Shown here piece after piece: positions 9,488 through 19,061 of a DNA stretch of 64,000 bases. The position numbers were made by a program, and so were the translations under genes. The notes under the pieces are model-generated. The model did not search any database and was not told the DNA's origin. It was given only the letters and a program-made list of their open reading frames with translations. How positions within the stretch are numbered: position 1 is the stretch's first letter; each line of letters starts with the position of its first letter. The DNA is taken from NCBI RefSeq assembly GCF_013522825.1, contig NZ_JAAMQZ010000004.1, positions 62,001-126,000 of the forward strand, in the 5' to 3' direction. This stretch comes from Stutzerimonas stutzeri (lineage in GTDB: Bacteria; Pseudomonadota; Gammaproteobacteria; Pseudomonadales; Pseudomonadaceae).

Positions 9488-11203
9488 TCAGCGATTGACA
9501 CGCGAATTGATGAACTCAAGGATGTCGGCGGCAGGTACGGCCTGGCTCTGGGCATCGCGACGATGCTTGTATTCCAGGGTGCCTTCGGCGAGGCCGCGAT
9601 CACCGATGACGATGCGATGCGGGATGCCCACCAACTCCATATCCGCGAATTTGACGCCCGGACTGGTCTTCTTGTCACGGTCATCGAGCAGAACGTCGTA
9701 ACCGGCGGCGGTAAGCTCGGCATAGAGCCCGTCGGTCGCTTCACGGACGGCTTCGTTTTCGTACTTCATCGGCACCAGGGCGATCTGGAAGGGCGCCAGG
9801 GCCTCCGGCCAGAGAATGCCGCGCTCGTCGTAGTTCTGCTCGATGGCGGCGGCGACCACACGCGATACACCGATGCCGTAGCAGCCCATGGTCAGGGTGA
9901 CCGGCTTGCCGTTCTCGCCCATGACGCTGCAGTTCATGGCTTCGCTGTACTTGGTGCCGAGCTGGAAGATATGCCCGACCTCGATGCCGCGCTTGATCAC
10001 CAGGGTGCCCTGGCCATCGGGGCTCGGATCACCGGCCACCACGTTGCGCAGGTCGGCGATTTCCGGCAGCGGCAGGTCGCGCTCCCAGTTGAGGCCGAAA
10101 TAGTGTTTGTCATCGCTGTTGGCGCCAGCGGCGAAGTCGCTCATCAGTGCTACGGAACGGTCGATGACGCAGTCGATCGGCAGGTTCAGCGGGCCGAGCG
10201 AGCCAGGGCCGGCACCGATGGCGGCGCGGATTTCGGCTTCGGAAGCGAACACCAGCGGGCTTGCCACCTGGGCCAGGTTCGCCGCCTTGATTTCGTTCAG
10301 CTCATGGTCGCCACGGACGATCAGCGCTACCAGCTGGCCTTCTTCCGAGCCGTGCACCACCAGAGTCTTGATGGTTTTTTCGATGGCGAGCTGGAACTGT
10401 TCGACCAGGTCGGCAATGGTACGGGTATCGGGTGTATCGACCAGGCGCAGTTCCTCGGTCGCGGCGCCACGCTCGGTTTCACGCGGAATCGCCTCGGCCT
10501 TTTCGATATTGGCAGCGTAATCGGAGCTGTCGCTGAAGGCGATATCGTCCTCGCCGGATTCGGCCAGTACGTGGAACTCATGGGAGCCGGTGCCGCCGAT
10601 GGAGCCGGTATCGGCCTGCACGGGGCGGAAGTTCAGGCCCAGACGGGTGAAGATGTTGCAGTAGGCCTGGTGCATGCGGTCGTAGGTTTCCTGCAGCGAC
10701 GGCTGGTCGGCATGGAAGGAGTAGGCGTCCTTCATCAGGAACTCGCGACCACGCATCAGGCCGAAGCGCGGGCGGATCTCGTCGCGGAACTTGGTCTGGA
10801 TCTGGAAGAAGTTGATCGGCAACTGCTTGTAGCTGTTGAGTTCGTTGCGGGCCAGGTCGGTGATGACTTCCTCGTGGGTGGGACCGACGCAGAACTCGCG
10901 GTCGTGGCGATCCTTGAGGCGCAGCAGCTCGGGGCCGTACTGCTCCCAGCGACCGGATTCCTGCCACAGTTCGGCGGGCTGGATCGCCGGCATCAGCACT
11001 TCCAGGGCTCCGGCCTTGTTCATCTCGTCACGCACGATGGCTTCGGCCTTGCGCAGCGCGCGCAGGCCCATGGGCATCCAGGTGTACAGGCCGGAAGCCA
11101 GCCTGCGGATCATGCCGGCACGCAACATCAGCTGGTGGCTGATGACCACTGCATCGGATGGAGTTTCTTTCAGGGTCGAAAGCAGGAACTGACTGGTGCG
11201 CAT
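9488..11203 (-). CDS. proS: Prolyl-tRNA synthetase
   Basis: 571 residues from the ATG at 11203 ([13 protein letters not shown]), the normal start for bacterial-type ProRS; the longer frame adds 45 unconserved residues. It charges tRNA-Pro. The class II motif 1 region [19 protein letters not shown], motif 2 ([21 protein letters not shown]) and motif 3 ([13 protein letters not shown]) are present. The INS editing domain, which clears Ala-tRNA-Pro, occupies about 230-390. The C-terminal anticodon-binding domain ends in YKHRRDAQ. It is the first gene of an operon with the lipoprotein and SLT genes. Confidence 0.96.
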   Translation of the reverse strand: MRTSQFLLSTLKETPSDAVVISHQLMLRAGMIRRLASGLYTWMPMGLRALRKAEAIVRDEMNKAGALEVLMPAIQPAELWQESGRWEQYGPELLRLKDRHDREFCVGPTHEEVITDLARNELNSYKQLPINFFQIQTKFRDEIRPRFGLMRGREFLMKDAYSFHADQPSLQETYDRMHQAYCNIFTRLGLNFRPVQADTGSIGGTGSHEFHVLAESGEDDIAFSDSSDYAANIEKAEAIPRETERGAATEELRLVDTPDTRTIADLVEQFQLAIEKTIKTLVVHGSEEGQLVALIVRGDHELNEIKAANLAQVASPLVFASEAEIRAAIGAGPGSLGPLNLPIDCVIDRSVALMSDFAAGANSDDKHYFGLNWERDLPLPEIADLRNVVAGDPSPDGQGTLVIKRGIEVGHIFQLGTKYSEAMNCSVMGENGKPVTLTMGCYGIGVSRVVAAAIEQNYDERGILWPEALAPFQIALVPMKYENEAVREATDGLYAELTAAGYDVLLDDRDKKTSPGVKFADMELVGIPHRIVIGDRGLAEGTLEYKHRRDAQSQAVPAADILEFINSRVNR

Positions 11204-11313
11204 GAGGGCCGTGGTGTCCTTGCAAGAGCGAAAATTTGGCTGGGCATTGTACGGTGCGGGGAATGCGGCGTACAGAATGCGGGGCTGGATTGGAAAGCTT
11301 TGCCGAAACGAAA

Positions 11314-11335
11314 GAGCCCGGCTTTCGCCGGGCTC
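11314..11335 (-). terminator. Terminator of the porin gene
   Basis: GAGCCCGGC and GCCGGGCTC form a perfect 9-bp stem around TTTC. On the minus strand a T-rich tail follows. It lies 31 bases after the porin stop and before proS. Confidence 0.85.
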
Positions 11336-11366
11336 CATTTTGCTTCGAATAGCTGAGGCGCCTGGG

Positions 11367-12608
11367 TTACAGGATGCTCAGGGGGTATTCGATGAACAGA
11401 CGCCACTCGTTCAGGTCGTTCCAGTATCCGTTGCTGGTACGCAGGATAGAGTTTCGTGCTCTCAGGCTCAGGTCCTTCGCTGCACCGCTCTGTACGGTGT
11501 AAGAAACCTGGTTGAAGATTTCCCTGTTGGTTCCTTCGCCAGTGCCGCCGTAGTACTCCATATCGATGTTGCTGCCGCGCAGATAAGCGGTTTTCCAGAA
11601 CAGGCCCGGCACGCCATACCCGGTGAAGTCCAGCTCATAGCTGGCTTGCCAGGAACGCTCATCCTTGGCATTGAAGTCGGAAAGGAAGGAGTTGGCGACC
11701 CAGATCGCGCCGCCGCCGTCACCGTTGTCGTACAGGTAGCCGGTGTCACCCGAAACGCGCTGGTGAGCGATGATGAAAGCGTGTGATCCGACAGAATACT
11801 TGGCCGACAGGCTCCAGATGGTGTTGTCGTCCACGCTCTCGCCGGTCGCACCTGCGAAGCGCTGATCGATATCATCTGTTTTGTAATAGTTGAAGTCGAA
11901 TGCCAGCGATTGATCATCGGACAGCGGCATGACGTAGTTGATGTTGGCGTACTTCTTGTCGTAGGTGTCTTCGACATCGGAGAAGTACAGAGAGGCGCTC
12001 AGGTTTTCATTGAAGGCATAGGTGCCGCCAAAAACGTCGAGGCTTTTCAGGCGACCATCATCGCGAGCAGGAGAGCCCATGGGGCTGTCTGCGGTGAAAC
12101 GACCGGCATTCAGTTCCAGGCCTTCGATTTCGTTGCTGGTGACCAGGGTGCCGGTGAATGCTTGCGGAAGCAGGCGGGAATCATCGGATGCGATTACCGG
12201 TAGCCCCACAAACTGATTGCCATACTTGGCAGTGGTATTGGAGAGGCGAAGTTTGATGGCTGCTCCGGCTTCCGAAAGGTCATCTTCCCAGTTTTTCGGT
12301 TCGCCTGGGAACATATCGCCCTGGCCGCCATCAAGTTTTACACCCAACAGACCGTAAGCATCGATGCCTACGCCAATGGTGCCTTGAGTGAAGCCAGACT
12401 CAAAGGTAGCGATGAAGCCCTGACCCCAAGTATTGACGTCGTCGTTGCCGTCTTTATGGTCGCGATTCCAGTAGGTATTACGCAGCAACAGATCCAGCTT
12501 CGCATCTTCGACGAAGCCCTTGGATTCGGATTGCTGGCTGGCGAAAGCCATTTGGGAAGTGCCCGCGGCGACTGCCAGGGCGATTACGCTCCACTTCATC
12601 ACGCTCAT
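11367..12608 (-). CDS. oprD: OprD-family outer-membrane porin
   Basis: 413 residues with GAGGAG eight bases before the ATG. The signal peptide ([20 protein letters not shown], residues 4-23) is followed by a mature start rich in beta strands. [20 protein letters not shown] and the terminal [13 protein letters not shown] are OprD-family signatures; the final aromatic-rich strand is the BAM recognition end. OprD porins take up basic amino acids, peptides or carboxylates, and in P. aeruginosa OprD admits carbapenems. It sits between proS and a HIT gene, the oprD position of P. aeruginosa, but is about 30 residues shorter, so loop lengths and substrate may differ. Confidence 0.88.
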   Translation of the reverse strand: MSVMKWSVIALAVAAGTSQMAFASQQSESKGFVEDAKLDLLLRNTYWNRDHKDGNDDVNTWGQGFIATFESGFTQGTIGVGIDAYGLLGVKLDGGQGDMFPGEPKNWEDDLSEAGAAIKLRLSNTTAKYGNQFVGLPVIASDDSRLLPQAFTGTLVTSNEIEGLELNAGRFTADSPMGSPARDDGRLKSLDVFGGTYAFNENLSASLYFSDVEDTYDKKYANINYVMPLSDDQSLAFDFNYYKTDDIDQRFAGATGESVDDNTIWSLSAKYSVGSHAFIIAHQRVSGDTGYLYDNGDGGGAIWVANSFLSDFNAKDERSWQASYELDFTGYGVPGLFWKTAYLRGSNIDMEYYGGTGEGTNREIFNQVSYTVQSGAAKDLSLRARNSILRTSNGYWNDLNEWRLFIEYPLSIL

Positions 12609-13042
12609 TGTGATTGCTCCTCGGTTTCAAACGGCTGCCTGCTTTCGAGAGAAAGAGACATCTTTTTTGCTATTCGATTTCGGTTCCTGTTGACCCGGCT
12701 GATTGCTGTCACGACAGAATCAGAAAAATATTTCCTGAAATTACTGTGTAGCCGGGGAAGCTCGTGACGGCAAGTGTAACCCGGCTCTTCTGCTTTTCTC
12801 CTGCCTGTTTTCAGCCTTTACTGACCTACAGCAATAATCATGCACAAAGTCTTAAAAGGTGATTTTGTGCCTCGCACGTGTTGCTGTCCATCCTCTGATC
12901 GCGCCAAAGCAGAGCGCTTTTGAGCCATCCGTGCGCTCGTCTGGTGCGAGCCGCTGTGGTGGCTGGTGGAGTATTCTTCACCCGACGATACGGCGCGGCA
13001 CTCGATGTTGCGTCGATTCCCGACATGAGCAGGAGTGCGATT
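12609..13042. other. 434-base divergent intergenic region
   Basis: This holds the leader and promoter of the porin gene (leftward) and of the HIT gene (rightward). I see no clear sigma-70 pair. Two palindromes stand out: a bulged inverted repeat at 12699-12723 (CTGATT-g-CTGTC-ac-GACAG-AATCAG) and GCACAAA / TTTGTGC arms at 12842-12870. Both are candidate regulator sites. An open frame from 12920 runs into the HIT gene but lacks a ribosome binding site. Confidence 0.5.
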
Positions 13043-13468
13043 ATGTTCGTTCTTGATTCGCGCCTGGAGCAGGACACTCTGCCGCTGGGTGATTTTCCGT
13101 TGTGCCGACTGCTGTTGATGAATGATTCCAGCTATCCCTGGTTCATCCTCGTGCCACGCCGCGAAGAGGTCAGTGAACTGTTTCAACTCGATGGTGCCGA
13201 TCAGCAATCGCTATGGCGTGAAGCGACGGCGCTGGCCGAGACGCTGAAAGACACCTTCGGCGCCGACAAGATGAATGTTGCGACGCTTGGCAATATGGTC
13301 AGCCAGTTGCACATGCACGTCATCGCCCGCCGCCGGGACGATGCGGCCTGGCCGGCGCCCGTCTGGGGGCATCAGCCTGCGCGGCCCTACACTGACGAAC
13401 AGGTTGCGGCCATCCGGCAGAAGTTCAGGCTTGTGTTGACCGATGATTTTCGTTTTGCGGAGTCATGA
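13043..13468 (+). CDS. HIT domain protein
   Basis: 141 residues from the ATG at 13043, which has AGGAG seven bases upstream. The histidine-triad motif reads QLHMHVIAR, so the first of the three histidines is Gln88, while His90 and the nucleophile His92 are kept. HIT proteins are nucleotide hydrolases or transferases acting on nucleoside phosphoramidates or dinucleoside polyphosphates. The usual upstream strand ([10 protein letters not shown]) and the NVATLGNMV segment are present. It lies one base before slyX, so the two form an operon. The exact substrate is unknown. Confidence 0.88.
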   Translation: MFVLDSRLEQDTLPLGDFPLCRLLLMNDSSYPWFILVPRREEVSELFQLDGADQQSLWREATALAETLKDTFGADKMNVATLGNMVSQLHMHVIARRRDDAAWPAPVWGHQPARPYTDEQVAAIRQKFRLVLTDDFRFAES

Positions 13469-13469
13469 G

Positions 13470-13676
13470 ATGGAGCTGGAGCGACGTATCGCCGATCTTG
13501 AAACGCGCCTGGCCTTCCAGGACGACACGATTCAGGCGCTGAACGATGTGCTGGTTGCCCAGCAGGCGGCTGTCGAGCGGCTGCAGGCACAATTGAAGAT
13601 GCTGGCCAGGCGCCAGGAGGATATGCAGAGCGGGATCGGGATAGAGGGGGATGAGGCGCCTCCGCCGCATTACTGA
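13470..13676 (+). CDS. slyX: SlyX family protein
   Basis: 68 residues. The ATG follows the HIT stop by one base. The protein is almost wholly a coiled coil (residues 1-50: [23 protein letters not shown]) with the conserved C-terminal PPPHY, which defines SlyX. Its role is unknown; it was named from its closeness to slyD in E. coli. The HIT-slyX-cold shock order is the same as in P. aeruginosa. Confidence 0.92.
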   Translation: MELERRIADLETRLAFQDDTIQALNDVLVAQQAAVERLQAQLKMLARRQEDMQSGIGIEGDEAPPPHY

Positions 13677-13703
13677 GGTTTCGCGGCGGAGGTTGACGAG
13701 GGG

Positions 13704-14339
13704 TCAGTGGTTGGTCTGCACTACGTCTTCGGCTTGCAATCCCTTGTCGCGCATCATGATGGTGAATTCCACGCGCTGGCCTTCAACCAGAATGCGGTGG
13801 CCATCGCCGCGAATGGCGCGAAAGTGGACGAATACATCGTCACCGCTGTCGCGTGAGATAAAGCCAAACCCCTTCGAAGTGTTGAACCATTTGACCGTCC
13901 CGGTCTCGCGACCGGCGGAAGGTGCGGCAGTGTTCATTGGGGCGCTTTTTGTACGTGCAGCCGTTACGGGAGCGTGGCGCACAGGCTGTACCTGGCCGGT
14001 CTGGGCGGTGGCCAGATGCAGTACGACGGCGATAAATGCCGGTAGCAGGCTGGCAAGCGTAGCAGGCTGGCCTGCAATGGCGGCTATCGGGGCCAGCAGC
14101 ACCAGGGCCTGAATCACGACAGCTGCAATCAGCAATGCGGACACGGCAAGGATGATAGGACGGGTACGATCATTGCTGTCTGGTTGCGCAAACGAAGCGA
14201 ACTGTGCGTTCAGCAGGCCCAGCAGCAGCAGGCAAAGCGCCTCGGGTTGTATAAGGGGTGACAAGCCGCTGGAAAGGCTGGGAACGAATGACAGCACAAG
14301 GGCGGCAACGCCCGTCAATACATGAACGATCTTAAGCAT
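13704..14339 (-). CDS. Membrane protein with C-terminal cold-shock domain
   Basis: 211 residues. The first 115 hold three to four hydrophobic segments, including [32 protein letters not shown] and [14 protein letters not shown] flexible linker (about 116-142) leads to a cold-shock domain at 143-211 starting TGTVKWFN, with RNP1 KGFGFI and RNP2 VFVHF. The domain should bind single-stranded RNA or DNA, here tethered to the inner membrane with the domain in the cytoplasm. Free Csp proteins are only about 70 residues, so the fusion is distinctive. It is convergent with slyX. A similar gene occupies this place in P. aeruginosa. Confidence 0.85.
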   Translation of the reverse strand: MLKIVHVLTGVAALVLSFVPSLSSGLSPLIQPEALCLLLLGLLNAQFASFAQPDSNDRTRPIILAVSALLIAAVVIQALVLLAPIAAIAGQPATLASLLPAFIAVVLHLATAQTGQVQPVRHAPVTAARTKSAPMNTAAPSAGRETGTVKWFNTSKGFGFISRDSGDDVFVHFRAIRGDGHRILVEGQRVEFTIMMRDKGLQAEDVVQTNH

Positions 14340-14569
14340 TGTTATGACTCACAGTTGAATAGCACGATGGAAAAAGCGGCAGGAACCGGGCGAAAGGAAT
14401 GTGCAGACAGACGATAAATCGTTTGCCTGGCTTTGAGGTGCCCAGGCTGCGGCGCGGGCGTATTTAACAGTAAAGGGGAGCGCTGCTCAAATCGCGTGCC
14501 TGGTGGGCGGGGTGGTTCCGGCGGGTGGGGTGGCAAGCCGTATCGTGATCGGGACATTGCCGGCAGGCT

Positions 14570-14597
14570 CTGGACAGTCGCTTGCGCAACTGTCCAG
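14570..14597. terminator. Hairpin downstream of the Dps-like gene
   Basis: CTGGACAGT (14570-14578) and ACTGTCCAG (14589-14597) form a perfect 9-bp stem. It lies 24 bases after the stop of the minus-strand gene. No clear T run follows on either strand, so termination is possible but not certain. Confidence 0.4.
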
Positions 14598-14620
14598 GAT
14601 GAACGAGGCGATGCCTTGCC

Positions 14621-15091
14621 TCAGGCGGCCAGCAGGCTGCGCAGCATCCACGCTGTTTTTTCGTGAATCTGCATGCGTTGGGTCAGAAGGTCTGCAGTCG
14701 GCTCGTCGCTGACTTTTTCCAGCAAGGGGAAAATGCCGCGTGCGGTGCGCACGACCGCTTCCTGGCCTTCTACCAGTAGCTTGATCATTTCTTCGGCGGA
14801 GGGGACGCCTTCCTGCTCCTTGATCGAGGACAGCTTGGCGTATGCGGCATAGGTGCCGGGAGCCGGAAAGCCCAGGGCGCGAATGCGCTCGGCAATGTCA
14901 TCCACGGCCAGGGCCAGTTCGGTGTACTGCGTCTCGAACATGGTGTGCAGGGTGTTGAACATCGGGCCTGTCACATTCCAGTGGAAGTTGTGCGTTTTCA
15001 GGTACAGCGTGTAGGTGTCCGCGAGCAGTCGGGACAAGCCTTCTGCGATGGCGGCGCGATCCTGTTCGCCAATACCGATGTCGATTTTCAT
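14621..15091 (-). CDS. dps: Dps-like ferritin-family DNA-binding stress protein
   Basis: 156 residues from the ATG at 15091 with AGGAG in front. Dps proteins form 12-mers that oxidise ferrous iron with peroxide, store iron and shield DNA. The ferroxidase segment [42 protein letters not shown] lies in residues 33-75 and carries the His and Asp/Glu ligands typical of Dps (His at about 36, 40 and 48; Asp and Glu at about 64-67). The short N-terminus has few lysines, so DNA binding may be weak. The gene is monocistronic, divergent from aspS, as in P. aeruginosa. Confidence 0.9.
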   Translation of the reverse strand: MKIDIGIGEQDRAAIAEGLSRLLADTYTLYLKTHNFHWNVTGPMFNTLHTMFETQYTELALAVDDIAERIRALGFPAPGTYAAYAKLSSIKEQEGVPSAEEMIKLLVEGQEAVVRTARGIFPLLEKVSDEPTADLLTQRMQIHEKTAWMLRSLLAA

Positions 15092-15453
15092 GATTTTTCT
15101 CCTGATCGATGAAGTAGCTGTAGTTATGCCAGAAAACATGGCGTGCTGCATATGTGCGTGGCGAGTTCGTTCTTTGAAGTCGCCCGGGGGAATCGGTTTC
15201 ATTTTCTTGCACATGCTCTCGACGAGGCTAGGGTGTCGCCAGCGGCTGCGTCGGAGCGATTATGTGGATATAATCTCGCGCTTGTGCCCGGCGACCCGCT
15301 TTCCTGTGGGCGACGCCAGCGCTTGATCACGATTGCCTGCATCAGTCCGTATAGCGAGTGATGCGGTTCGACAGGATGCTTGTGCGGTGTCCTGTGACCA
15401 GTCGCACCTTGCGCGACCCGATGAATTTCAAGATACGAGAAGCGAACCCCACC
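15092..15453. other. 362-base divergent region between dps and aspS
   Basis: It holds the dps leader with its AGGAG, and on the plus strand a perfect -10 box TATAAT at 15269-15274 for aspS, without a clear -35. This would give an aspS leader of about 170 bases. An in-frame extension of aspS from 15358 is open but lacks a ribosome binding site and is not part of known AspRS proteins. Confidence 0.55.
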
Positions 15454-17229
15454 ATGATGCGCAGCCACTATTGCGGCCAGTTGAACGAAAGCCTGGACGG
15501 CCAGGAAATCACTCTTTGCGGTTGGGTCCATCGCCGCCGCGACCACGGCGGGGTCATTTTCCTCGACGTGCGTGATCGCGAAGGCATGGCCCAGGTGGTG
15601 TTCGATCCCGACCGCGCCGAGACGTTCGCTGCCGCCGACCGGGTGCGCAGCGAGTATGTCGTGAAGATCACCGGCAAGGTCCGCCTGCGCCCGGAAGGCG
15701 CGCGCAACCCGAACATGGCCTCCGGCGCCATCGAAGTGCTGGGCTATGAGCTGGAGGTATTGAACGAGGCGGAGACCCCGCCGTTCCCGCTCAACGAATA
15801 CAGCGACGTGGGCGAGGAAACTCGTCTGCGCTACCGCTTCATCGACCTGCGCCGCCCGGAAATGGCCGAGAAGCTCAAGTTGCGCTCCAGTATCACGACC
15901 AGCATCCGTCGTTATCTGGATGAAAACGGTTTCCTCGATGTCGAGACGCCGATCCTGACCCGCGCCACCCCTGAAGGCGCCCGCGATTATCTGGTGCCCA
16001 GCCGCACCCATCCCGGCAGCTTCTTCGCCCTGCCGCAGTCGCCTCAGCTGTTCAAGCAGCTGCTGATGGTGGCCGGCTTCGATCGTTACTACCAGATCGC
16101 CAAGTGCTTCCGCGACGAAGACCTGCGCGCCGACCGCCAGCCGGAATTCACCCAGATCGACATCGAGACCAGCTTCCTCGACGAATCCGACATCATCGGC
16201 ATCACCGAAGGCATGGTGCGCAAGCTGTTCAAGGAAGTGCTGGGCGTCGAGTTCGGCGAGTTCCCGCACATGCCATTCGAGGAAGCCATGCGTCGCTACG
16301 GCTCGGACAAGCCGGACCTGCGTATCCCGCTGGAGCTGGTCGATGTCGAAGACCAGCTCAAGGACGTCGAATTCAAGGTGTTCGCCGGCCCGGCCAACGA
16401 TCCCAAGTGCCGCGTTGCCGCGCTGCGCGTGCCGGGCGGGGCGAGCATGCCGCGCAAGCAGATCGACGACTACACCAAGTTCGTCGGCATCTACGGTGCC
16501 AAGGGCCTGGCCTACATCAAGGTCAACGAGCGCGCCAAGGGTGTCGAAGGTCTGCAGTCACCGATCGTCAAGAACATCCCGGAAGCCAACCTCGATGCGA
16601 TCCTCGATCGCGTGGGTGCGGTCGATGGCGATATCGTCTTCTTCGGCGCCGACAAGGCCAAGATCGTGTCCGAGGCGCTGGGTGCGCTGCGCATCAAGCT
16701 GGGGCATGACCTGAACCTGCTGACCTGCGAGTGGGCACCGATGTGGGTGGTGGACTTCCCGATGTTCGAGGAAAACGACGACGGTTCGCTGTCGGCGTTG
16801 CACCATCCCTTCACTGCACCCAAGTGCTCTCCCGAGGAACTGGAAGCCAATCCGGGCGCCGCACTGTCGCGCGCCTACGACATGGTACTCAACGGCACCG
16901 AGCTCGGTGGCGGCTCCATCCGTATTCATCGCAAGGACATGCAGCAGACCGTATTCCGCATCCTCGGCATCGACGAGGCGGAGCAGAACGAGAAGTTCGG
17001 CTTCCTGCTCGATGCACTGAAGTACGGTGCGCCGCCGCACGGTGGCCTGGCCTTCGGCCTGGACCGTCTGGTGATGCTGATGACCGGCGCGCAGTCGATC
17101 CGTGAAGTGATCGCCTTCCCGAAAACCCAGAGCGCGGCGGACGTCATGACCCAGGCGCCGGGTGCGGTGGACAGCAAGGCACTGCGCGAATTGCATATTC
17201 GCCTGCGCGAGCAGCCCAAAGCCGAATAA
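15454..17229 (+). CDS. aspS: Aspartyl-tRNA synthetase
   Basis: 591 residues from the ATG at 15454 ([11 protein letters not shown]), the length and start seen in P. aeruginosa. Domains in order: OB-fold anticodon-binding domain (1-105), class II catalytic core (about 130-560) with motif 2 in [18 protein letters not shown] and motif 3 in [12 protein letters not shown], and the bacterial GAD insertion (about 290-420). His31 is present in the anticodon-binding domain. In P. aeruginosa a histidine there has been tied to relaxed specificity, charging both tRNA-Asp and tRNA-Asn with aspartate for later amidation by GatCAB. A terminator and a MITE-like element follow. Confidence 0.97.
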   Translation: MMRSHYCGQLNESLDGQEITLCGWVHRRRDHGGVIFLDVRDREGMAQVVFDPDRAETFAAADRVRSEYVVKITGKVRLRPEGARNPNMASGAIEVLGYELEVLNEAETPPFPLNEYSDVGEETRLRYRFIDLRRPEMAEKLKLRSSITTSIRRYLDENGFLDVETPILTRATPEGARDYLVPSRTHPGSFFALPQSPQLFKQLLMVAGFDRYYQIAKCFRDEDLRADRQPEFTQIDIETSFLDESDIIGITEGMVRKLFKEVLGVEFGEFPHMPFEEAMRRYGSDKPDLRIPLELVDVEDQLKDVEFKVFAGPANDPKCRVAALRVPGGASMPRKQIDDYTKFVGIYGAKGLAYIKVNERAKGVEGLQSPIVKNIPEANLDAILDRVGAVDGDIVFFGADKAKIVSEALGALRIKLGHDLNLLTCEWAPMWVVDFPMFEENDDGSLSALHHPFTAPKCSPEELEANPGAALSRAYDMVLNGTELGGGSIRIHRKDMQQTVFRILGIDEAEQNEKFGFLLDALKYGAPPHGGLAFGLDRLVMLMTGAQSIREVIAFPKTQSAADVMTQAPGAVDSKALRELHIRLREQPKAE

Positions 17230-17240
17230 CGGCAAAGCCG

Positions 17241-17262
17241 GAGCCCAGGGAAACCTGGGCTT
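17241..17262 (+). terminator. aspS terminator
   Basis: AGCCCAGG and CCTGGGCT form an 8-bp stem around the GAAA tetraloop, 12 bases after the aspS stop. The T tract is short. Confidence 0.75.
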
Positions 17263-17276
17263 CTGCGTTATAGCTA

Positions 17277-17475
17277 GCAGGCTGTTGAAAAACGTAGGCG
17301 AGGCAGGCAAGACGAGGCGCAACGACCAACGGGAGTAACAGTCGTAGGCTGACCCGAAGGGCGAGCGCAGCGAGTCAAAACAGCCGAAGAAGCGGAGTTT
17401 AGGTGTTCTAAATGAGCATTCTGAGGCTGTTTTTAACGACGTATTGTCAACGCAGGTAGTTTTTCAACGGCCTGC
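17277..17475. mobile_element. MITE-like element with 17-bp terminal inverted repeats
   Basis: 199 bp. The left end GCAGGCTGTTGAAAAAC (17277-17293) and the right end GTTTTTCAACGGCCTGC (17459-17475) are inverted copies with one mismatch. The inside has no gene and contains short self-complementary patches such as AACAGCC near the middle. From memory, near-identical repeats occur in many copies in P. stutzeri/mendocina-type genomes. Its right end is 32 bases from the yebC start, so it must be transcribed in the yebC leader if the promoter lies upstream. No clear target duplication is visible. Confidence 0.75.
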
Positions 17476-17507
17476 AAGAAGAAAGTTGATCAAAGAGGGA
17501 GACAGTT

Positions 17508-18254
17508 ATGGCTGGTCATTCCAAATGGGCCAACATCAAGCACCGCAAGGGGCGCCAAGACGCCAAGCGCGGCAAGATCTTCACCAAGATCATTCGTGAG
17601 CTGACCGTTGCCGCCAAGAGCGGCCCGATCCCGGCGGACAACCCGCGCCTGCGCCTGGCAGTGGACAAGGCGCTGGTCGCCAACATGTCGCGAGACGTGA
17701 TCGACCGCGCCATCGCCCGTGGCGCCGGCAACAACGAGGCCGACAATGTCGTCGAGCTGAGCTATGAAGGTTACGCACCCAGCGGCGTGGCGATCATCGT
17801 CGAGGCCATGACCGACAACCGCAACCGCACTGCTGCCGAAGTGCGTCATGCCTTCAGCAAGCATGGCGGCAACCTGGGCACCGATGGTTCGGTCGCCTAC
17901 ATGTTCGACCGCAAGGGGCAGATCAGTTTTGCCGCCGGCGTTGACGAAGATGCGCTGATGGAAGCGGCATTGGAAGCGGGTGCCGATGATGTGGAAATGG
18001 GTGATGACGGCTCGGCGCTGGTCTCCACCAGCTTCGCCGATTTCCATGCCGTCAACGAGGCGCTGAGTGCTGCCGGCTTCAAGGGCGAGGAGGCGGAGAT
18101 CGCGATGATTCCTTCGATTGCCGCACCGCTCGCCGATCTGGAAACCGCCCAGAAGGTGCTGCGCCTGATCGACGCGCTGGAAGATCTGGACGACGTGCAG
18201 AATGTCTACCACAACGCCGAGATTCCGGACGAGATCGTGGAACAGCTGGATTGA
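17508..18254 (+). CDS. yebC: YebC/PmpR family transcriptional or translational regulator
   Basis: 248 residues with GGGAGA before the ATG. The start [27 protein letters not shown] and the RAIARGAG segment are YebC hallmarks. In P. aeruginosa the orthologue PmpR binds the pqsR (mvfR) promoter and damps quinolone signalling. More recent work on this family points to relief of ribosome stalling at proline runs. It lies between aspS and ruvC as in P. aeruginosa and has its own strong terminator. Confidence 0.94.
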   Translation: MAGHSKWANIKHRKGRQDAKRGKIFTKIIRELTVAAKSGPIPADNPRLRLAVDKALVANMSRDVIDRAIARGAGNNEADNVVELSYEGYAPSGVAIIVEAMTDNRNRTAAEVRHAFSKHGGNLGTDGSVAYMFDRKGQISFAAGVDEDALMEAALEAGADDVEMGDDGSALVSTSFADFHAVNEALSAAGFKGEEAEIAMIPSIAAPLADLETAQKVLRLIDALEDLDDVQNVYHNAEIPDEIVEQLD

Positions 18255-18270
18255 GGCCTTAGGTGAGTCG

Positions 18271-18305
18271 AAGCCGGAAGTACCTCGGTGCTTCCGGCTT
18301 TTTGT
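18271..18305 (+). terminator. yebC terminator
   Basis: AAGCCGGAAG and CTTCCGGCTT form a 10-bp stem with a 10-base loop, then a T-rich tail (TTTG). Confidence 0.9.
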
Positions 18306-18452
18306 TGTCGCCGTACAGTCTTCGGGTTCTGTAGGGCCGAATTCATTTGGCCATGGATTCGAGAAGGCCGAACAGGTTCGGCCCTGCGGGTTTCGTCGCG
18401 AGCGCGGAGTTATGTGGCTAGCCGCCGCGCCATGAGCTCCCTATACTTGCCG

Positions 18453-18468
18453 CTGGATAAATAGACAG
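18453..18468 (+). promoter_or_regulatory. Candidate LexA (SOS) box before ruvC
   Basis: CTG, ten A/T-rich bases (GATAAATAGA), then CAG, with TA following, fits the LexA core CTG-N10-CAG. A -10 box TATACT lies at 18442-18447, so a bound repressor would cover the start site. The ruvC ATG is 12 bases downstream. No good -35 is visible. Confidence 0.45.
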
Positions 18469-18480
18469 TATGGCGGCAGC

Positions 18481-19005
18481 ATGACGCTTATCCTCGGGAT
18501 AGACCCAGGTTCACGAATTACTGGCTACGGCGTCGTCCGTGATACCGGTCGCAGCTGCGAATACGTGGCTTCCGGTTGCATTCGCACCGGCAGTGGCGAA
18601 TTGCCCGAACGCCTGCGCGCGGTGTTCGTCGGCGTCAGTGAGGTGATTCGCTTGCATGGGCCGGTAACCATGGGCATTGAGCAGGTGTTCATGGCGCGCA
18701 ACGCCGATTCCGCACTCAAGCTCGGCCAGGCCCGTGGCGCTGCGATTGTGGCTGCTGCAGAGCTGGGTCTGGAAATCGCCGAATACACCGCCACCCAGGT
18801 CAAGCAGGCGATTGCCGGAACTGGTGGCGCCGACAAGCAGCAGGTGCAGATGATGGTGATGCACCTGCTGAAGCTGGTGAAGAAGCCGCAGATCGATGCC
18901 TCCGACGCGCTGGCGATTGCCCTGTGTCATGCGCATCATCGGCAGAGCCTGATTCCGCACGGCCTGGCCGGCGCCAAGCGCAGAGGCGGTCGCTTGCGTT
19001 TGTAA
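18481..19005 (+). CDS. ruvC: Holliday junction resolvase RuvC
   Basis: 174 residues. RuvC is the dimeric endonuclease that cuts Holliday junctions with symmetric nicks. The RNase H-like fold starts with [12 protein letters not shown] (catalytic Asp8). A conserved Glu lies in [10 protein letters not shown] (about 69), and the C-terminal [13 protein letters not shown] holds the last acidic ligand. The ruvC-ruvA-ruvB order is standard. Confidence 0.97.
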   Translation: MTLILGIDPGSRITGYGVVRDTGRSCEYVASGCIRTGSGELPERLRAVFVGVSEVIRLHGPVTMGIEQVFMARNADSALKLGQARGAAIVAAAELGLEIAEYTATQVKQAIAGTGGADKQQVQMMVMHLLKLVKKPQIDASDALAIALCHAHHRQSLIPHGLAGAKRRGGRLRL

Positions 19006-19061
19006 AAGCGAGCATGCAGGTCATTCGAGCCGCTCGATCGGTCAAGAGAGGAAGCGATACT

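Noticed and set aside
9563-11356. Plus-strand frame of 597 codons
   Set aside because: Antisense to proS, whose motifs are intact; GC-rich codon bias opens the complementary frame.
15358-15453. In-frame N-terminal extension of aspS
   Set aside because: Not in known AspRS proteins; the Met-Met start at 15454 matches the family length of 591.
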